Assembly: GCA_011316305.1 (NCBI GenBank)
Contig: SAUG01000029.1
Coordinates: forward strand, 558,001 to 622,000
Origin: Rusavskia elegans
Lineage: Eukaryota; Ascomycota; Lecanoromycetes; Teloschistales; Teloschistaceae
Length of the DNA stretch: 64,000 nt
Reading direction: 5' to 3'
Below are positions 14,428-25,882 of the stretch, one piece after another. Both the position numbers and the translations under genes were made by a program. How positions within the stretch are numbered: position 1 is the stretch's first letter; the number at the start of each line of letters is the position of its first letter. Below the pieces are notes generated by a model. The model was not told the DNA's origin and made no database searches. It saw nothing but the letters and a program-made list of their open reading frames with translations.

Positions 14428-15450
14428 ATGGTGCTCGAGGCGACGATGATAGTGTACGCTGTCTGTCCGAAATCGCTGGCATTTCTTAGCTAATAGTCGT
14501 GCACAGGGTGGACAACAGCGAAAGCAGTAGAAACGGCGATTATGTGTAATGCCTCCTCTCGTCAATCTTTTGCGCCATTAATAGGTCAATCTAGTCCCTC
14601 AAGATGGGAAGCTCAGTCCGATGCCGTCAACCTAATCTTCTCCGCCAAAACCCAAGCCAACCCCGAATCCTCTGTCGGCCTCATGTCTATGGGCGGCAAA
14701 GGTCCTGAAGTCCTTGTCACCCTCACTACCGACTTCGGCAAGGTCCTCGATGGCATTCACCGCACCAAAATCCGCGGTTCCACGCACCTTGCCACAGGCA
14801 TCCAAATCGCCGGCCTGGCACTCAAACACCGCCAGAACAAATCGCAACGGCAACGTATCATCGTCTTTACCTGCAGCCCGATTGAAGAAAGTGAGAAGGA
14901 TCTAGTGAAATTAGCGAAACGGATGAAGAAGAATAATATCAGCATCGATTTCATTGCTTTTGGGGACCTGGAACCAGACAATACGAAGAAATTAGAGGTT
15001 TTCAACGAGAACATTAAGGGCGGAGATGGATCACATTTGGCTATCATACCACCAGGACCCAGTTTGTTAAGCGACACCCTGGTGACGACACCGATATTGA
15101 GCGCAGACGGCGTTGCGCCGAGAGGAGGAGGTGCCGAGGAGGGAGGCGCTGAAGGCGGTGGAGGTGGATTCGAGTTTGGTGTGGACCCGAGCACAGATCC
15201 GGAGTTGGCGCTCGCATTGAGAATGAGTATGGAGGAGGAGAAGGCCAGGCAAGAGAAAGAGGGCAAGAAGGACGAACCCAAGGGGGAGAGCTTAGAAGGG
15301 ATACCCGAGGAGAACCAACCGCTGCTCGATGGTCAAGGGGAAGCGAGTGGTAGCGGTGGGGATCAGATGGATGAGGATAAGAAAGAGTCAAGCGAATCGA
15401 GAGAGGAGAAGAAGGATGGGGACGATGGCGACAAGATGGATACGGCATAG
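14428..15450 (+). CDS. rpn10: 26S proteasome regulatory subunit Rpn10
   Basis: Exons 14428-14453 (26 bases), 14507-14545 (39 bases) and 14595-15450 give about 306 residues. The vWA domain starts MVLEATMIVVDNSESSRNGDY and continues SRWEAQSDAVNLIF; the metal-site motif DNSES is present. It runs to about residue 190 (GSHLAIIPPGPSLLSD). A ubiquitin-interacting motif (DPELALALRMSMEEE) lies near residues 219-233, followed by an acidic, Ser-rich tail. Rpn10 binds ubiquitin chains on substrates and sits between the proteasome base and lid. Splitting the vWA start over two tiny exons means a simple open-frame search would miss the first 22 residues. The gene converges on trm5, with 202 bases between stops. 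Confidence 0.95.
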
Positions 15451-15652
15451 ATTCTTTTACAGCATAGCATGGCGTCCGGAGCGAGCATAGCTGGATTCCA
15501 CTGGTAATCCTAGCCCATCAAGCTTCACTTCAATGAGGAGCATGAGCATTAGCTCATTATCGGTCTCTTGGATTCGTCAATGTACTTTATGGAATTGTCC
15601 GACGCGTACGTAGATCTCTCCACGACCACCTCTACCTTTGAGGCTCGCAATG

Positions 15653-17263
15653 TCAGCTATCTACTGTGCGTGGCGCCACCTTCCGAAAAGCCACCTCCGC
15701 CGGCAGCCTGAAACTCGCACAGAACATCCTCTTCTGCGGCGCCACATCCCTCACATCCCAGATCTCCATCTCAGCGTCTCCAGTTCCCTCGAACTTGTAC
15801 CCCAACTGCCTACCAATTTCGCCACAAATCTTCGCCTCCTCTGCCTTGTTATCGTCGCTTTTCGTCGAAAAACAATAGACATGTATCATCGGCAATTTGA
15901 CCGCCACATGGGGATAGAAGAGACGATCGTGACCGTTGTATAGACCTATGAAGTTCGGGAGGAAGCTCAGAGCCGAAGCGGGGAGGTTGAGGATATAGTG
16001 GGAGAAGATGCTGGGCTCTTTAAGGGTCTCGCTTGGGAATTGATGGAACGCCTTTTGATTTTCAGTTGTTCGAGCAGTGCGTGATGCTTTGGGGCGAAGA
16101 GTGATTTGACGCTTTGAGTCGAGGAGTCGGTAGGATGAGCTCCGGATGAAGGAGTGGCCGTCTTCACAGGAGGGGCGAACAAACTGGTTGACCTTTTGCA
16201 TATATTGAGTCATAGACGTGTTCTAGATGTAGAGAAGAACGTACCTTGTTCCTAATCGCATTTGCTACGAGGCTTTTATGGCTCTCAGGATTCAAGTCAT
16301 TAGCCCATACCCAGACCTTCTTCTTCGCCGCCGGTAACGCAAACGGCCCTACTCCTGCCATGACATCGCAGACTGCCTCCCCGGGCTTGAATTTGGAGAC
16401 CAAGCGTTGGTGCTCGGTACCAAGTCTCGTGTTCCAGTACACCTTTGAGTAATCGAAGTTGAAGATACAGTCTTGTTCTTTCACTTCGACATTCATGTCA
16501 TCCGGACCGGCTAGAACCTCATATTTGAAGGTTCGGAACTCGTTTTCCTCGCCTACGTCGTCGATTTTATTAATCACTGTCCGGATAGTGGGGTTTTTAT
16601 CCCTTAAGACGGTGGCAATGAGGGTTTTGTATGGGAGATATTGGTCGCGAAGATTCAGATGGGCTTGAAAAGATCAACTCGAGTGAGCCGACACGGGAAG
16701 AATATTTGAATTCCCATACCTACATGACCTACTACGCTGAAACCTACGGGTATCTCGTCTTGCTCGTTCTCAGGCAGTATGGCGCTGATGATATCGTCTG
16801 CTGCGCTTTAATTGAATTGTAAAGCAAACTTGCTGGCAGAACTCAAGGGCACTCAAAATACTTACGGTATGTCCAGTAGTTGTAATCCAGCTGAAGATGG
16901 AAAGGGGTCAAAAGCACTTGCTGTGATTCTACCAGGTTGTGGAGCTTGGGACTCCATGACGATTTATCTATCTAATGCCGTCAGTGCTCGAGATCGTCTG
17001 ACATATATCTCGGTCCATCTACCTTCGATTTGGGTATCTGGCTTCAAAAGAAGGCATTTCGAATTCTTGTCTGCAGAGGTGTTGGGAGGTACTGATCTGA
17101 TTGGTGGTAGGCGTTCAAGCTTGAGGATATCACTATGCAACTCTTTTCGACATGTTGCAATCTGTTTACTATCTAACACACACGCTGCTGCAAGGTAAAC
17201 GTCTTTTCGGAAGAATGCTCGGTCCAGACTTCTCATTGCACGGTTGATTGGAGGACGGAACAT
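15653..17263 (-). CDS. TRM5: tRNA (guanine37-N1)-methyltransferase Trm5
   Basis: Exons 17263-17023, 16967-16866, 16800-16720, 16663-16245 and 16192-15653 join in phase to about 460 residues. Trm5 methylates G37 next to the anticodon with S-adenosylmethionine, preventing +1 frameshifting, in cytosol and mitochondria. Seen: N-terminal [27 protein letters not shown], the [11 protein letters not shown] motif, [21 protein letters not shown], the cofactor loop [16 protein letters not shown] (near residue 240), the NDLNPES motif, and a C-terminus rich in [13 protein letters not shown] 17263 matches the usual start; an in-frame ATG at 17299 adds 12 residues, so two start sites for two compartments are possible. 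All catalytic motifs are intact. Confidence 0.93.
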
Positions 17264-18070
17264 GTCGGTGGAAGCCAAGGTCTGATCTGATTGATTCATG
17301 GTAGTCTCCGTGGGCTTTCAGGTCTTTGACGGCTTAGTACTATATCCGTGGGAAACGCTAGGTTGTAGCACCATCATGGGGAAGTGCACCAAGTCACATT
17401 GAGGGTTTCATTGCCCTCGAGCGAACATCACCGTATGGAAACCGGCACTAGTACTGGCTGTAAATGACCCCTTTTCCCAATCGTGATCAAGCTGGTCCAA
17501 GCGAAGGACTACTTAACAAGATCACACCCCTTCAGTGCTTCATGGTAGCTATGGACAACTCGTGGTAAGGGGAAAAAGGGTATATGCCTTTGGAACACTG
17601 GTGAGATTTTCACTATTTCAATTTGGCATCCAGTGATAGCCTCATATCCACCATCTGCTCCCAAACCACATTACCAGGTGTACCTGATTTCCACATTCTT
17701 TGATCATCAATCTCCGATGACTATTGACACGATTTGTGCCCTCTGGGTCGTTTGCAAAGAACAAAAACAACAACAGTGCAGTGAGGCCTGCCTGCCTCCC
17801 TCCCACTTTAAGCTCAGTCAGGCCAACACTTTGTCACCAAGACAAAGTCTTGCGTTCCACGCTTATATGGCACCAATATAGGATGCTTGGATTATTCCTG
17901 GCTTAAGTCTTGCGTTTCGGCCATTGTTGCCTGATTATAGCATATTTCCCCCTGCTTTGCACCCACTTGGGTATACAAGCCTGTCATGTTCAAAGTCTTG
18001 TCCGACTCCACGCTAATATCAACTCATGTACCGGGCTCCGAGTCTCCCACGAGACTGCTTGAGATCTGAG
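17264..18070. other. Intergenic, between trm5 and rpb4
   Basis: About 800 bases with no gene recognised. A short phrase AAGTCTTGCGTT occurs twice about 60 bases apart (near 17845 and 17905), with a looser third copy near 17993; this may be chance. It holds the trm5 promoter and the rpb4 3' region. Confidence 0.4.
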
Positions 18071-18688
18071 TCATTCAACCAGGTTTCTGAACTGGGTGAT
18101 ATCATTCAAGAGCTCCTGGAGATCATCATCGCTGATTTTGTTTGCCAGACTCGGAATGAGAGTCTTGGCTTCTTCGGCTGATTCGCAGCAGAGACTCCCT
18201 AGGCATGGATCAGCTGCATAAACCTGACCACCGGACGGAACAATCTCCCCGGAGGCTGATCCTACCGAGCTGTGATTTTTCAAAGAGCTCAAGCTCTGTC
18301 TTGGCACCCAGCACGCGTTCGACCGCTTCGATGTTCTCTGTCTGCTTAAAGCGTGCGAAGACTTCAAGGTAATCTTGAGTTTTGATGAGTGTCCTTGCAG
18401 AAGAAGGCGGTGTTAGCGGTCATCTTGGTTGCTGGATGCGAGCTTGAGTGCTGCTGATCAAACCTGGCGGCTCTTCACTTACTCGGTCTCGTTCACCTTT
18501 CTCAGCTTCCTTCGATTGTCAAGAACGGCGTTGATGAGGAGGCGAGCCTCAGATAACGACAAAGTTGGCACATTCTGGAATTCTCCAAGCTTGAGTTCTG
18601 CGGTAGCTTCTTCATCACCAGATGGTTTCTCTCGGGTGCGAGAAGTCTGTTCGTGAACATGGGCCTTTGGCTTTGAGCCATCCATCAT
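18071..18688 (-). CDS. RPB4: RNA polymerase II subunit Rpb4
   Basis: Exons 18688-18483, 18393-18266 and 18198-18071 give about 153 residues. Seen: the Rpb4 signature LKLGEFQNVPTLSLSEARLL, then TLIKTQDYLEVFARF, a region NIEAVERVLGAKTELELFEK, and the C-terminal HRDC-like part LGSLCCESAEEAKTLIPSL followed by LQELLNDITQFR. Rpb4 binds Rpb7 to form the stalk of RNA polymerase II, which guides emerging RNA and links transcription with mRNA export and decay. The gene is divergent from trs23 with a gap of about 385 bases. The start is the first of two adjacent Met codons. Its partner Rpb7 is encoded in the same window at about 58.5 kb. Confidence 0.93.
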
Positions 18689-19073
18689 TCGGCGCAGGCC
18701 TGACTGCGTTGTGTCGTGCTCAGTTGTGGGCAGACAATGAGGCTTTCAAGGAATGACGTATGAGATGGTGTATATGCCCGATCACAGATCGAGTACAGGA
18801 TGGTTTCCAAATGAGTGTGTGCTTTTCTTATGCCGTGATAGATGTGTTAGTATTGTTGGGAAGGAAGTCAAAAATTTCATTGATGTGTCCAGGCACAGCG
18901 CCAAGCCCGCACTCCGCTGGAATGCCGCCTGGCCAAAGAAACGCTCAAGATATTTTTGATACACTTCTGTCACGATGCCACGAACCCGGCAAGAACCACC
19001 CAGAAGAGCACGAGTGTCATCATGACGCTCAACAGCACTCAATCTGACATCGACTTCTACCCTACACTTGGCA

Positions 19074-19555
19074 ATGTAAATCCTACTCGCGCAATACTCT
19101 ATAGCAATGCTTACACCTCCACTAACAGGGTCGTCTACGCTCTCATAATCATCAACAAAGCCGGCGGCTTAGTCTACAACCGCGACTTTTCATCTCCTCT
19201 GTCCAAACTGTCCTCAAATGACTACCTCGTCCTCGCCGGTACCTTCCACGGAGTACATGCGATCACTCGCTCCCTGACCCCCTCTCCGATTACGTCGGCG
19301 ATACCTCGCTCGCAATTGACTGGCCTCGAAGTTCTCGAAAGCTCCAACTTCAGATTGACTTGCTCCCAAACACCAACGGGTGTCAAGTTTTTGTTGTTCA
19401 CGGAACCGCATCAGCCGAATTGCGACGCTATTGTGGGTAAAGTGTATGAACTTTATGCAGACTATGTTACGAAGAATCCCTTCTATGCCTTGGAGATGCC
19501 AGTGAGGTGTGAGGAGTTTGACAGGAGGCTTGGGGCTTGGATCAGGGGAAGATGA
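19074..19555 (+). CDS. trs23: TRAPP complex subunit Trs23 (TRAPPC4, sybindin-like)
   Basis: The conserved protein reads VVYALIIINKAGGLVYNRDF, LSSNDYLVLAGTFHGVHAI, LTGLEVLESSNFRLTC, FLLFTEP, VYELYADYVTKNPFYALEMP and ends in GAWIRGR. Trs23 is a core longin-like subunit of TRAPP, the Rab GEF (Ypt1/Rab1) acting in ER-to-Golgi traffic. Family members begin M-(A/V)-V-Y-A-L. Here that Met can be made only by joining AT at 19074-19075 to G at 19129 across a 53-base GT-AG intron (19076-19128), giving 142 residues. The alternative is an unspliced start at ATG 19022, which adds 36 unrelated residues and reads straight through. I favour the split start codon. Confidence 0.88.
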
Positions 19556-19927
19556 GTCGGGCGAATGGACAATAGTCGCACCACCAAATTCTGCATGGAT
19601 GAGGTGTCATATCACAGGAAGAGGAGAGATGCCGCCGCCAGGAAACTTGCTTCACCAGCGACGGGCGTTGCACCTTATCTCGGAGGTCTTGCAGAGCTGG
19701 ATGAATAATGAGCAGAGCTATTTTCTATGTTACAGAGGGACCAAAGGACCCAAAATTGAGGAATGTTGCTACAGGGGTATAAAGGCTACGTCAAACATTT
19801 CAGCCGTTAAGATGTCGATATGACTCTTTAATTCGTGTTACAATATCTTGTGCTAGCAAGATGCTGTCGTTGTTGCTTCGTCGCTGTATGTCTCGAGGAG
19901 ATACGAACATTGGTGCCGGAGTGTATG
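19556..19927. other. Intergenic, convergent trs23 / tspO 3' ends
   Basis: About 370 bases between two converging genes, with no recognised coding or RNA feature. It should contain both 3' untranslated regions. Confidence 0.4.
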
Positions 19928-20664
19928 TCACGAGGACTTAGCTGTTCGTTCTTTGTCTGCGATGTTCCAATCGTTCAAGTAACCGACGCCCACCTGTCCA
20001 TGAGGTTAGCTTAGTCAAAGAGTAGACCCTCCAACAAGACATACACTCAGATAGGTAGCAAAGCCTAACCAGCCCAGATAAGGCACCATACACCAAGCTG
20101 CGACGCTGTCCACTTGTGACCAGACGTATGTTAAGTAACCCGTCACGCCAGTCAGGAGAACGATATCGGCTGTGGCTTCAATGGGCCGCTGAAGCCCAAA
20201 GAATAGGGGCATCCAAATCAGGTTTAACCCAAGCTGGATGGTGAACAGTGTTGCACCTTGCTGGTCACCAGGAACATGAGCTCAACCGTCTCGAAAACAT
20301 CACAACAATAGCCATTCCATACCTTGGTGAGCTGAACAGTAGTGGGATTAAGTGACGTAGTGCCGGTTGTCCATGATCGATGAGCTGCGTAGCCCATCAA
20401 TGCATATAGCGTCGTCCATGCAGGGCCAAAAACTTGGGGAGGTGGCTTGTAGGGCGGTTGTTTGACGGCGCTATATGTTTTCCTTGCCACCTTTGCTAGC
20501 AGAGCTTGTATTCAGCGTAATCTATTAGGAAAATAGATAGGATACAGCATACGGCTCACAGAATATCCGACCCCAAGGCCAAGTCCGACCGGAAGGAGGA
20601 TTGATGCTGCCGGGTTGGCAAAGATGGCATCCGGCAACGTAATCGAGGGGATATAGGTGGTCAT
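19928..20664 (-). CDS. TspO/MBR family membrane protein
   Basis: Exons 20664-20553, 20495-20323, 20260-20045 and 19993-19928 give 188 residues. TspO (translocator protein, peripheral benzodiazepine receptor family) is a five-helix membrane protein that binds porphyrins and sterols; in eukaryotes it is usually in mitochondrial or endomembranes. Seen: a first helix with ILLPVGLGLGVGYSVS, KQPPYKPPPQVFGPAWTTLYALMGYAAHR (the Pro- and Trp-rich family motif), QLGLNLIWMPLFFG, and the final helix region with WCMVPYLGWLGFATYLS followed by VGVGYLNDWN. Start ATG 20664 gives the usual short luminal N-terminus. An in-frame ATG at 20748 would add 28 residues. The junctions were chosen by phase and fit the family without gaps. 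Confidence 0.9.
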
Positions 20665-21549
20665 GATGCAGCAACTGTAGAGAGTTAAGACGATCTCGGT
20701 TGCGTCAGAAGAGATCCAAGTTCGAAGACCACTATGCCCGTAGATCAATTTGTACGCCGTACCTGGAAGCAGCCCAGTCGGGTGCTGGTGTCAGGCAGGT
20801 ATGAAACGCTCTTGCAGTAACGATGTTATCGCTATCCGTCAGGTCAGGCGGGAGAAAATCGTTATATCCGGGACCCGGCAACTTGCCGCGCGATAAATCT
20901 TCTCTTGACTTCAGCTGCTCAGATGCCTGAATAGTTTCCCCGTCATCCTCCACCATCGTCATAGCACATGGTGAACTCCTTGCTTGATTCGGAGAAGGCA
21001 TAACGTGAGTTTCTTGTCACGTCTACATCGCCGACCTTTGCTTTCTTCCACCTCCCCATTCTCCGCAATCGATTCCCAGCCTTGTCCTTTGATGACTCCA
21101 TGAGCATTGCCTTTGCTTCTCCTTCCCCATATAAAACCCAAGAACCTTCTTCTGCCTCTGGCGGCATCATATCCTCTGTTACTATTGTTCCCTCTTCCTC
21201 TACACTCTATCGAGATTCTCTTGTACAATCAAACCTTCGAAGCTGCTCTAACCAATTATGTTGTCAATTAACAGCTTCTTCGTCTCTCGGTTGCCCTCAT
21301 ACAAACTTACTACATCGACGGCTTCCCTTCATCATTCACCCGGAATAACTTGAGAAACGGCAGTCAAGAGATCATTCACCCTCAATCATCTTCTCAATGA
21401 AGCAAACGTCACTCGTCCCAAACGAAAAATCATCCCACCTCTGAGGTTCAACCCCAACAAACTTTTGAGCATTACACAATCCGTTTTCCCTACCTTTAAC
21501 CAAACATTATCATACACCATCAAGGCTCACGCCACACATCGCATACACA
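20665..21549. other. Intergenic, divergent tspO / ars2 promoters
   Basis: About 885 bases. Short minus-strand frames at 20732-21001 and 20943-21170 are acidic and hydrophilic with no family match, and I do not call them genes. Sequence nearer 21549 is rich in C and T, as is common in fungal promoters and leaders. Confidence 0.4.
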
Positions 21550-24500
21550 ATGGATACCATGGACACTTTTCAGTCCCATTCCATCAAGGCGGAACCCAGA
21601 TGGGGCCGCGAAGACGCTATGGACCGTTCTCTGAGTAACGATTTCTATCGCTCTCGGAGATCTCCTGGTAAGCACTAGGAGAACAATTACTTTTTCAGTT
21701 TCAAGTCAAAGTTTCCCAACCTACAACTCTGTTCTCCACTTTGTATCCAACACACGATTTTTTTCAGAAGGCACGAGAAAACAAAAGACCCATTGATACT
21801 CGTCTGGTCTGTTGTTGCCATCACTGTCTCGCTTTGTGCCTAGGATATGAATGTTGCGAGAATGTGTAGAGAATCATTGGAAACGTGGAGGATCTCTTCT
21901 CAGCTTTTGCGCTCTCTGAGTCTCGTTTCTGGAGGTCAACGAGTCAAGCAACAAACTTCTCTACCTTTTATGCATTCCAGTTCACTCGTTGGCGGATTAT
22001 TCTCACAATCACTCCCCATTCGAAACACCCATTTTACTCTCTAGCCTTATTCACTTCTCAACGATGGCCCTTACTTACTCTTGTTTGGCAGGGATACAAG
22101 ACCGCCGTGGAGGTCCTCGCGGTGGACGCAATCGGTCTCGTTCTCCAATAATGATCGATCGGTATCAGCCTGGAGGCCGTGTCCCCCGGGACGACTATTA
22201 CGGCCAATCGCGTGATCATGCTTCCCGCGATCGAGAAGATCGGCGACGCCCTCCTTCGCCAGCGGCGCACATCGACCGTTATGTTCCAGGAGAAAACGAA
22301 GCGAAACCTTCTCCACCTCGGGTGAATGTTCTTCCAAATCCACTTTCGATGGAATATCAAGTTGGATTCAATTACTTCGCGGAATGGTGGCGAGTGGAGC
22401 AAGCTATCAAGGAAGACAAAGAGCGTATGAAAGACGGGGTCCGAAGGCTGCCACCCAGTATCAGAGGCGAACGCGAATCGCGTGAAGATCGAGACAAGGA
22501 ACGAGCTCAAATACAGGCGGCCTATGATGCTTATAAGGAGGAGTTGCAAGTTAAGATGGCTCGAACGTTTGTCCAACAGCACAAGGGCGAAGAATGGTTT
22601 AAAGAACGTTACAATTCCGAGATCCGAGATCCGTTCCGTCAACGTTTGATGGAATTCCGTCATGGTGCCCTCAGCCAATGGCAGCAGGATCTCGACAGTG
22701 GTGTCTTTGATGAATTCACTCTCGAAGGCATCTACAAGGCTGAGAGCAACGGTGTAGGTGGTGTGGTTGAGCGTGAAGAAGGAGAGACAGTTGCCGCTGC
22801 CGAGGTTTTAGGCGTCGGTGATCTGGTTCCAAGCCGTGGTGGAGACATTCGTGACGACTCCTCCCTACAGCCTGCCCTCCTCTTTAAAACACTCGCGCCG
22901 ATGGTCAGTCGCGAAAAGATCGAAGCTTTATGTAAAGAACATTTGGGAGAGCAGGAGGGCGGCTTCCAATGGCTTAGCTTAAGCGATCCCAACCCACTGA
23001 AGAAGTTCCATCGGATCGGATGGATCATGCTCCATCCTGGTTCCCAAGCTGAGCTTGTCACCGAGCGAGGCGACGGTAGGGATGAAGACAAAGAGGCAGA
23101 AGAGGGCGAAGACGGCGCAAATGCCGAATCGAAGCCACCTATGGGAACGGCGGAGAAGGCCCTCGAGGCGATCAACAGCAAGACCATCTACGACGAGGGG
23201 CGCGGTGATTTTACCTGTCATGTTGGTGTGCACGTACCTCCCCGCGAGCCTCGAAAGAAGGCACTTTGGGACCTCTTCTCCGCACCAGAACGCATCGATC
23301 GAGATCTTGCACTTGCAAAGCGCCTGGTATCCAGGTTTGACCAGGAGCTAGGCAGCGGTGTAGACGGTGTATCTCAAGTCGAACAACGAGTCGAAGACCT
23401 TCGTGACAAAGGACTTCTTCAACCAGCAGCGACTGGTCCTGTCAAGACCAAGGAGGAGAAATACTCAGATGACGGTATGGAGGATGAGGATGACGGCGAG
23501 GTTGATGAAGGAGGTTTTGACGATGATGATGATGTCGACGATGAAGATCTGTTGTTCAAGAAGAAAACTCTCGATCTTCTTGTTGAGTACCTTCGACGGG
23601 TCTTCAATTTCTGTTTTTTCTGCGTTTTCGAAAGTGACTCGGTCCATGAATTGATCAGAAAATGTCCCGGCGGTCATCTACGCCGCCCACGAGCGAGTCT
23701 AAGCACCGCCGCCAAGAACGCGGCGAAAGCGAGTGCTCTTGGACAGCCATTCCCGTTGAAGCGAAAGGACTCGAATATCGAAGAAGCCGAAAATGGTGGC
23801 TCTCCTGTCGTAGAGAGAGCGGCGCATCGCAAAGACTATAAAGCTGACCAGCAGCTACTGCGCGCGTTCAATTGGGTCAAGATCTTCGAAGAAAAAATAT
23901 TGCAGATATTGGAGCCAGAGCATGTCGACGTCAAGAAGCTTGGTGGGAAACCGTTGGAGGAAGGCCTTAGTGAGGAGCTGAAGAAGTTCGTCAAACAAGA
24001 AGACGAGGCGAAATTTCGTTGCAAGGTACCTGATTGCACGAAGCTCTTCAAAGGGGAGTCGTTCTGGAAGAAGCATGTTGAGAAACGCCATACCGAATGG
24101 CTTGACAACATTAAGAAAGATGTAAGTCGAATGTTGCTCGCTGGGGATTCCTTGCTAACGACAGTTCAGCTCAACCTCGTCAATACATACGTGCTTGATC
24201 CTTCCCATATCGCTCCTTCTCGCTCCGATGCCAACAGCAATGGGCACTTCCCCATGAATAACCACAACCTCACCGCAGGCACACCTCGCGGCTTCAATCT
24301 TGCCAATATGCCGATGATGAACAACTTTTCTCCTGGATTTCCTCCGCAGGCTGGCAACATCCCAACACCCTTCCAGAATTTCGGCAACCACACCGTCACC
24401 GCCCCCAACGGTTGGATGCCAGGCTCTGCTATGCCCGGAATGCCTGGCGAAGAGGGCGGAATGATGCACCAAACCGGTCCCATGCGCCGCGGCGGAGGAC

Positions 24501-24781
24501 GCTTTAATCAGCGCCAAGGACCGTATGACCGACGGAATCAGAACCAGAACTTCAACCCAAATCCGCGCTTTGTGGGTGTCAGCGGACGTCTGACACCGCC
24601 CAGGAACGGCATGCCTGCCGGACGAATGATGATGATGATGGGCGGTGGAGCAGGTAAATGGGGTGACGGAGCTGGTGCCCAGACGGTAGGACCAAGAGAA
24701 GCGGTTCAAGGGCGGCAATTGAAGAGCTATGAGGACTTGGACGCTGTTGGGGGCAGCGGAAGTGGTGAGTTGAATTATTGA
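21550..24781 (+). CDS. ars2: Ars2/SERRATE homologue (cap-binding complex partner)
   Basis: Exons 21550-21667, 22092-24121 and 24170-24781 give about 919 residues. Ars2 bridges the nuclear cap-binding complex to RNA processing and degradation machines. Seen: an N-terminal Arg/Ser/Asp-rich segment (RRGGPRGGRNRSRSP), the DUF3546 region (YQVGFNYFAEWWRVEQAIKE), a long helical middle, the YLRRVFNFCFFCVFESDSVHEL region, and a C2H2 finger FRCKVPDCTKLFKGESFWKKH near residue 695. The C-terminus is Gly/Arg/Met/Asn-rich. Intron 1 is long (424 bases; acceptor CAG at 22089-22091, with an alternative 9 bases later). Intron 2 is 48 bases, has no stop and is a multiple of three, so retention would only insert 16 residues just after the finger. 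Confidence 0.9.
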
Positions 24782-25621
24782 AATTGGCCTTCTGCTGCTC
24801 GAGATCACTATGTGTCTTTTTCTTGTCTTCTATTAGGGAAAAAGCGGTTGACTGGTGAGCGAAGCCTTGCAACTTGGCGGTGAAGTTCTTTCATTTTTGG
24901 TTTGGAGTCCATACCTCATCAAGGTCAAGGTATGCAGAATTGGCGGAGCTATGACCTTGCTTTCAAGCATCTTTAGCTATTGAGTCGAACAAGGTCGAAC
25001 TCATGCACAGCATCAAACTATATGTGCCGTACTCTGCACCTTCTACGTGGACAGTGTTCCTTTCTGATGACATAACTCCGAGCTCTTCTTTTCTTTGAGA
25101 TGGATGTGAGGTTCGTTTGCTGTTACATCAGGATAACATCTACCCTTGGACTTTTTTCATGTACAAGTAAAAAGCTTGTTTGCCATGTAATAATATTGCC
25201 CCAAAGTATGAAGAACGATTGTATACCTCTTCCCATACTTTGTAGGAACATCTTTCGCTCATCAACGCCTCTACCTCTGTCCATCTCAGAATACCGCGTT
25301 ACATTAGCGCAATAAACACCTGTAGACGCCATGCTTAGCATCCCCCATCAGACAAGGTAATAAAGACACCTCAGTCCTAAAGCCATCAAGACACTACTCT
25401 AAAACCCAAACACACCATCCACACTATCACTCCCCGTGCGCATCCCAACCCATCGGCATCCAACAAAAAACATGTCAATCTAAAAGCCAACGCAAGATAA
25501 GCAACGAGCAAACAAACCCGCATCCTCCGCATACCAAAAAACGTCCGCTTGAAGCCCACGCAGATCGTTCCCTCGCTAGACTAGACTTACACACCACACA
25601 CCAATCATATATACTCCTTTA
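24782..25621. other. Intergenic, ars2 3' region and small secreted protein 3' region
   Basis: About 840 bases with converging neighbours. No coding family or RNA gene was recognised. Stretches near 25380-25600 are rich in A and C. Confidence 0.4.
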
Positions 25622-25882
25622 TCATCTAGGCACGCATAACCCAGCCTTTTCTTTTGAATCAGCCCAGCATTCGAGGCTGGAACAACACTCTGTTTTTCCC
25701 TCATGGCAGGGCTCAAATTGCTTTGAACAGAGAACATGAACGCCGCTACCCCCGTTGAGAGCGTGGAGGGGCCGCTCGCCGGAATAGTGAGTCCTGCCGT
25801 CCTCTTGGATTGAGATTGTTATAATAGTGGGTGCGGCGGAGGTTAGGGCCAGTGTGGCTGCGAAGGCGAAGACGAGGTGCAT
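25622..25882 (-). CDS. Small secreted cysteine-rich protein, cystine-knot-like spacing
   Basis: An 86-residue single-exon frame. Residues 1-17 form a clear signal peptide (hydrophobic, ending TSAAP), so the product is probably secreted. The mature part has six cysteines, C52, C59, C66, C67, C72 and C83, spaced C-x6-C-x6-CC-x4-C-x10-C, which matches the inhibitor-cystine-knot pattern seen in small secreted peptides of many organisms. The segment between signal and cysteine domain (about 18-51) could be a propeptide. Fungal proteins of this form are often candidate effectors or antimicrobial peptides, but nothing here shows a target, and I do not assign a function. It stands alone between ars2 and the PX gene. 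Confidence 0.7.
   Translation of the reverse strand: MHLVFAFAATLALTSAAPTIITISIQEDGRTHYSGERPLHALNGGSGVHVLCSKQFEPCHEGKTECCSSLECWADSKEKAGLCVPR

Noticed and set aside
20732..21230. Small acidic minus-strand frames upstream of tspO
   Set aside because: No family motif, frames disagree and no convincing splice plan. More likely promoter sequence than a gene.
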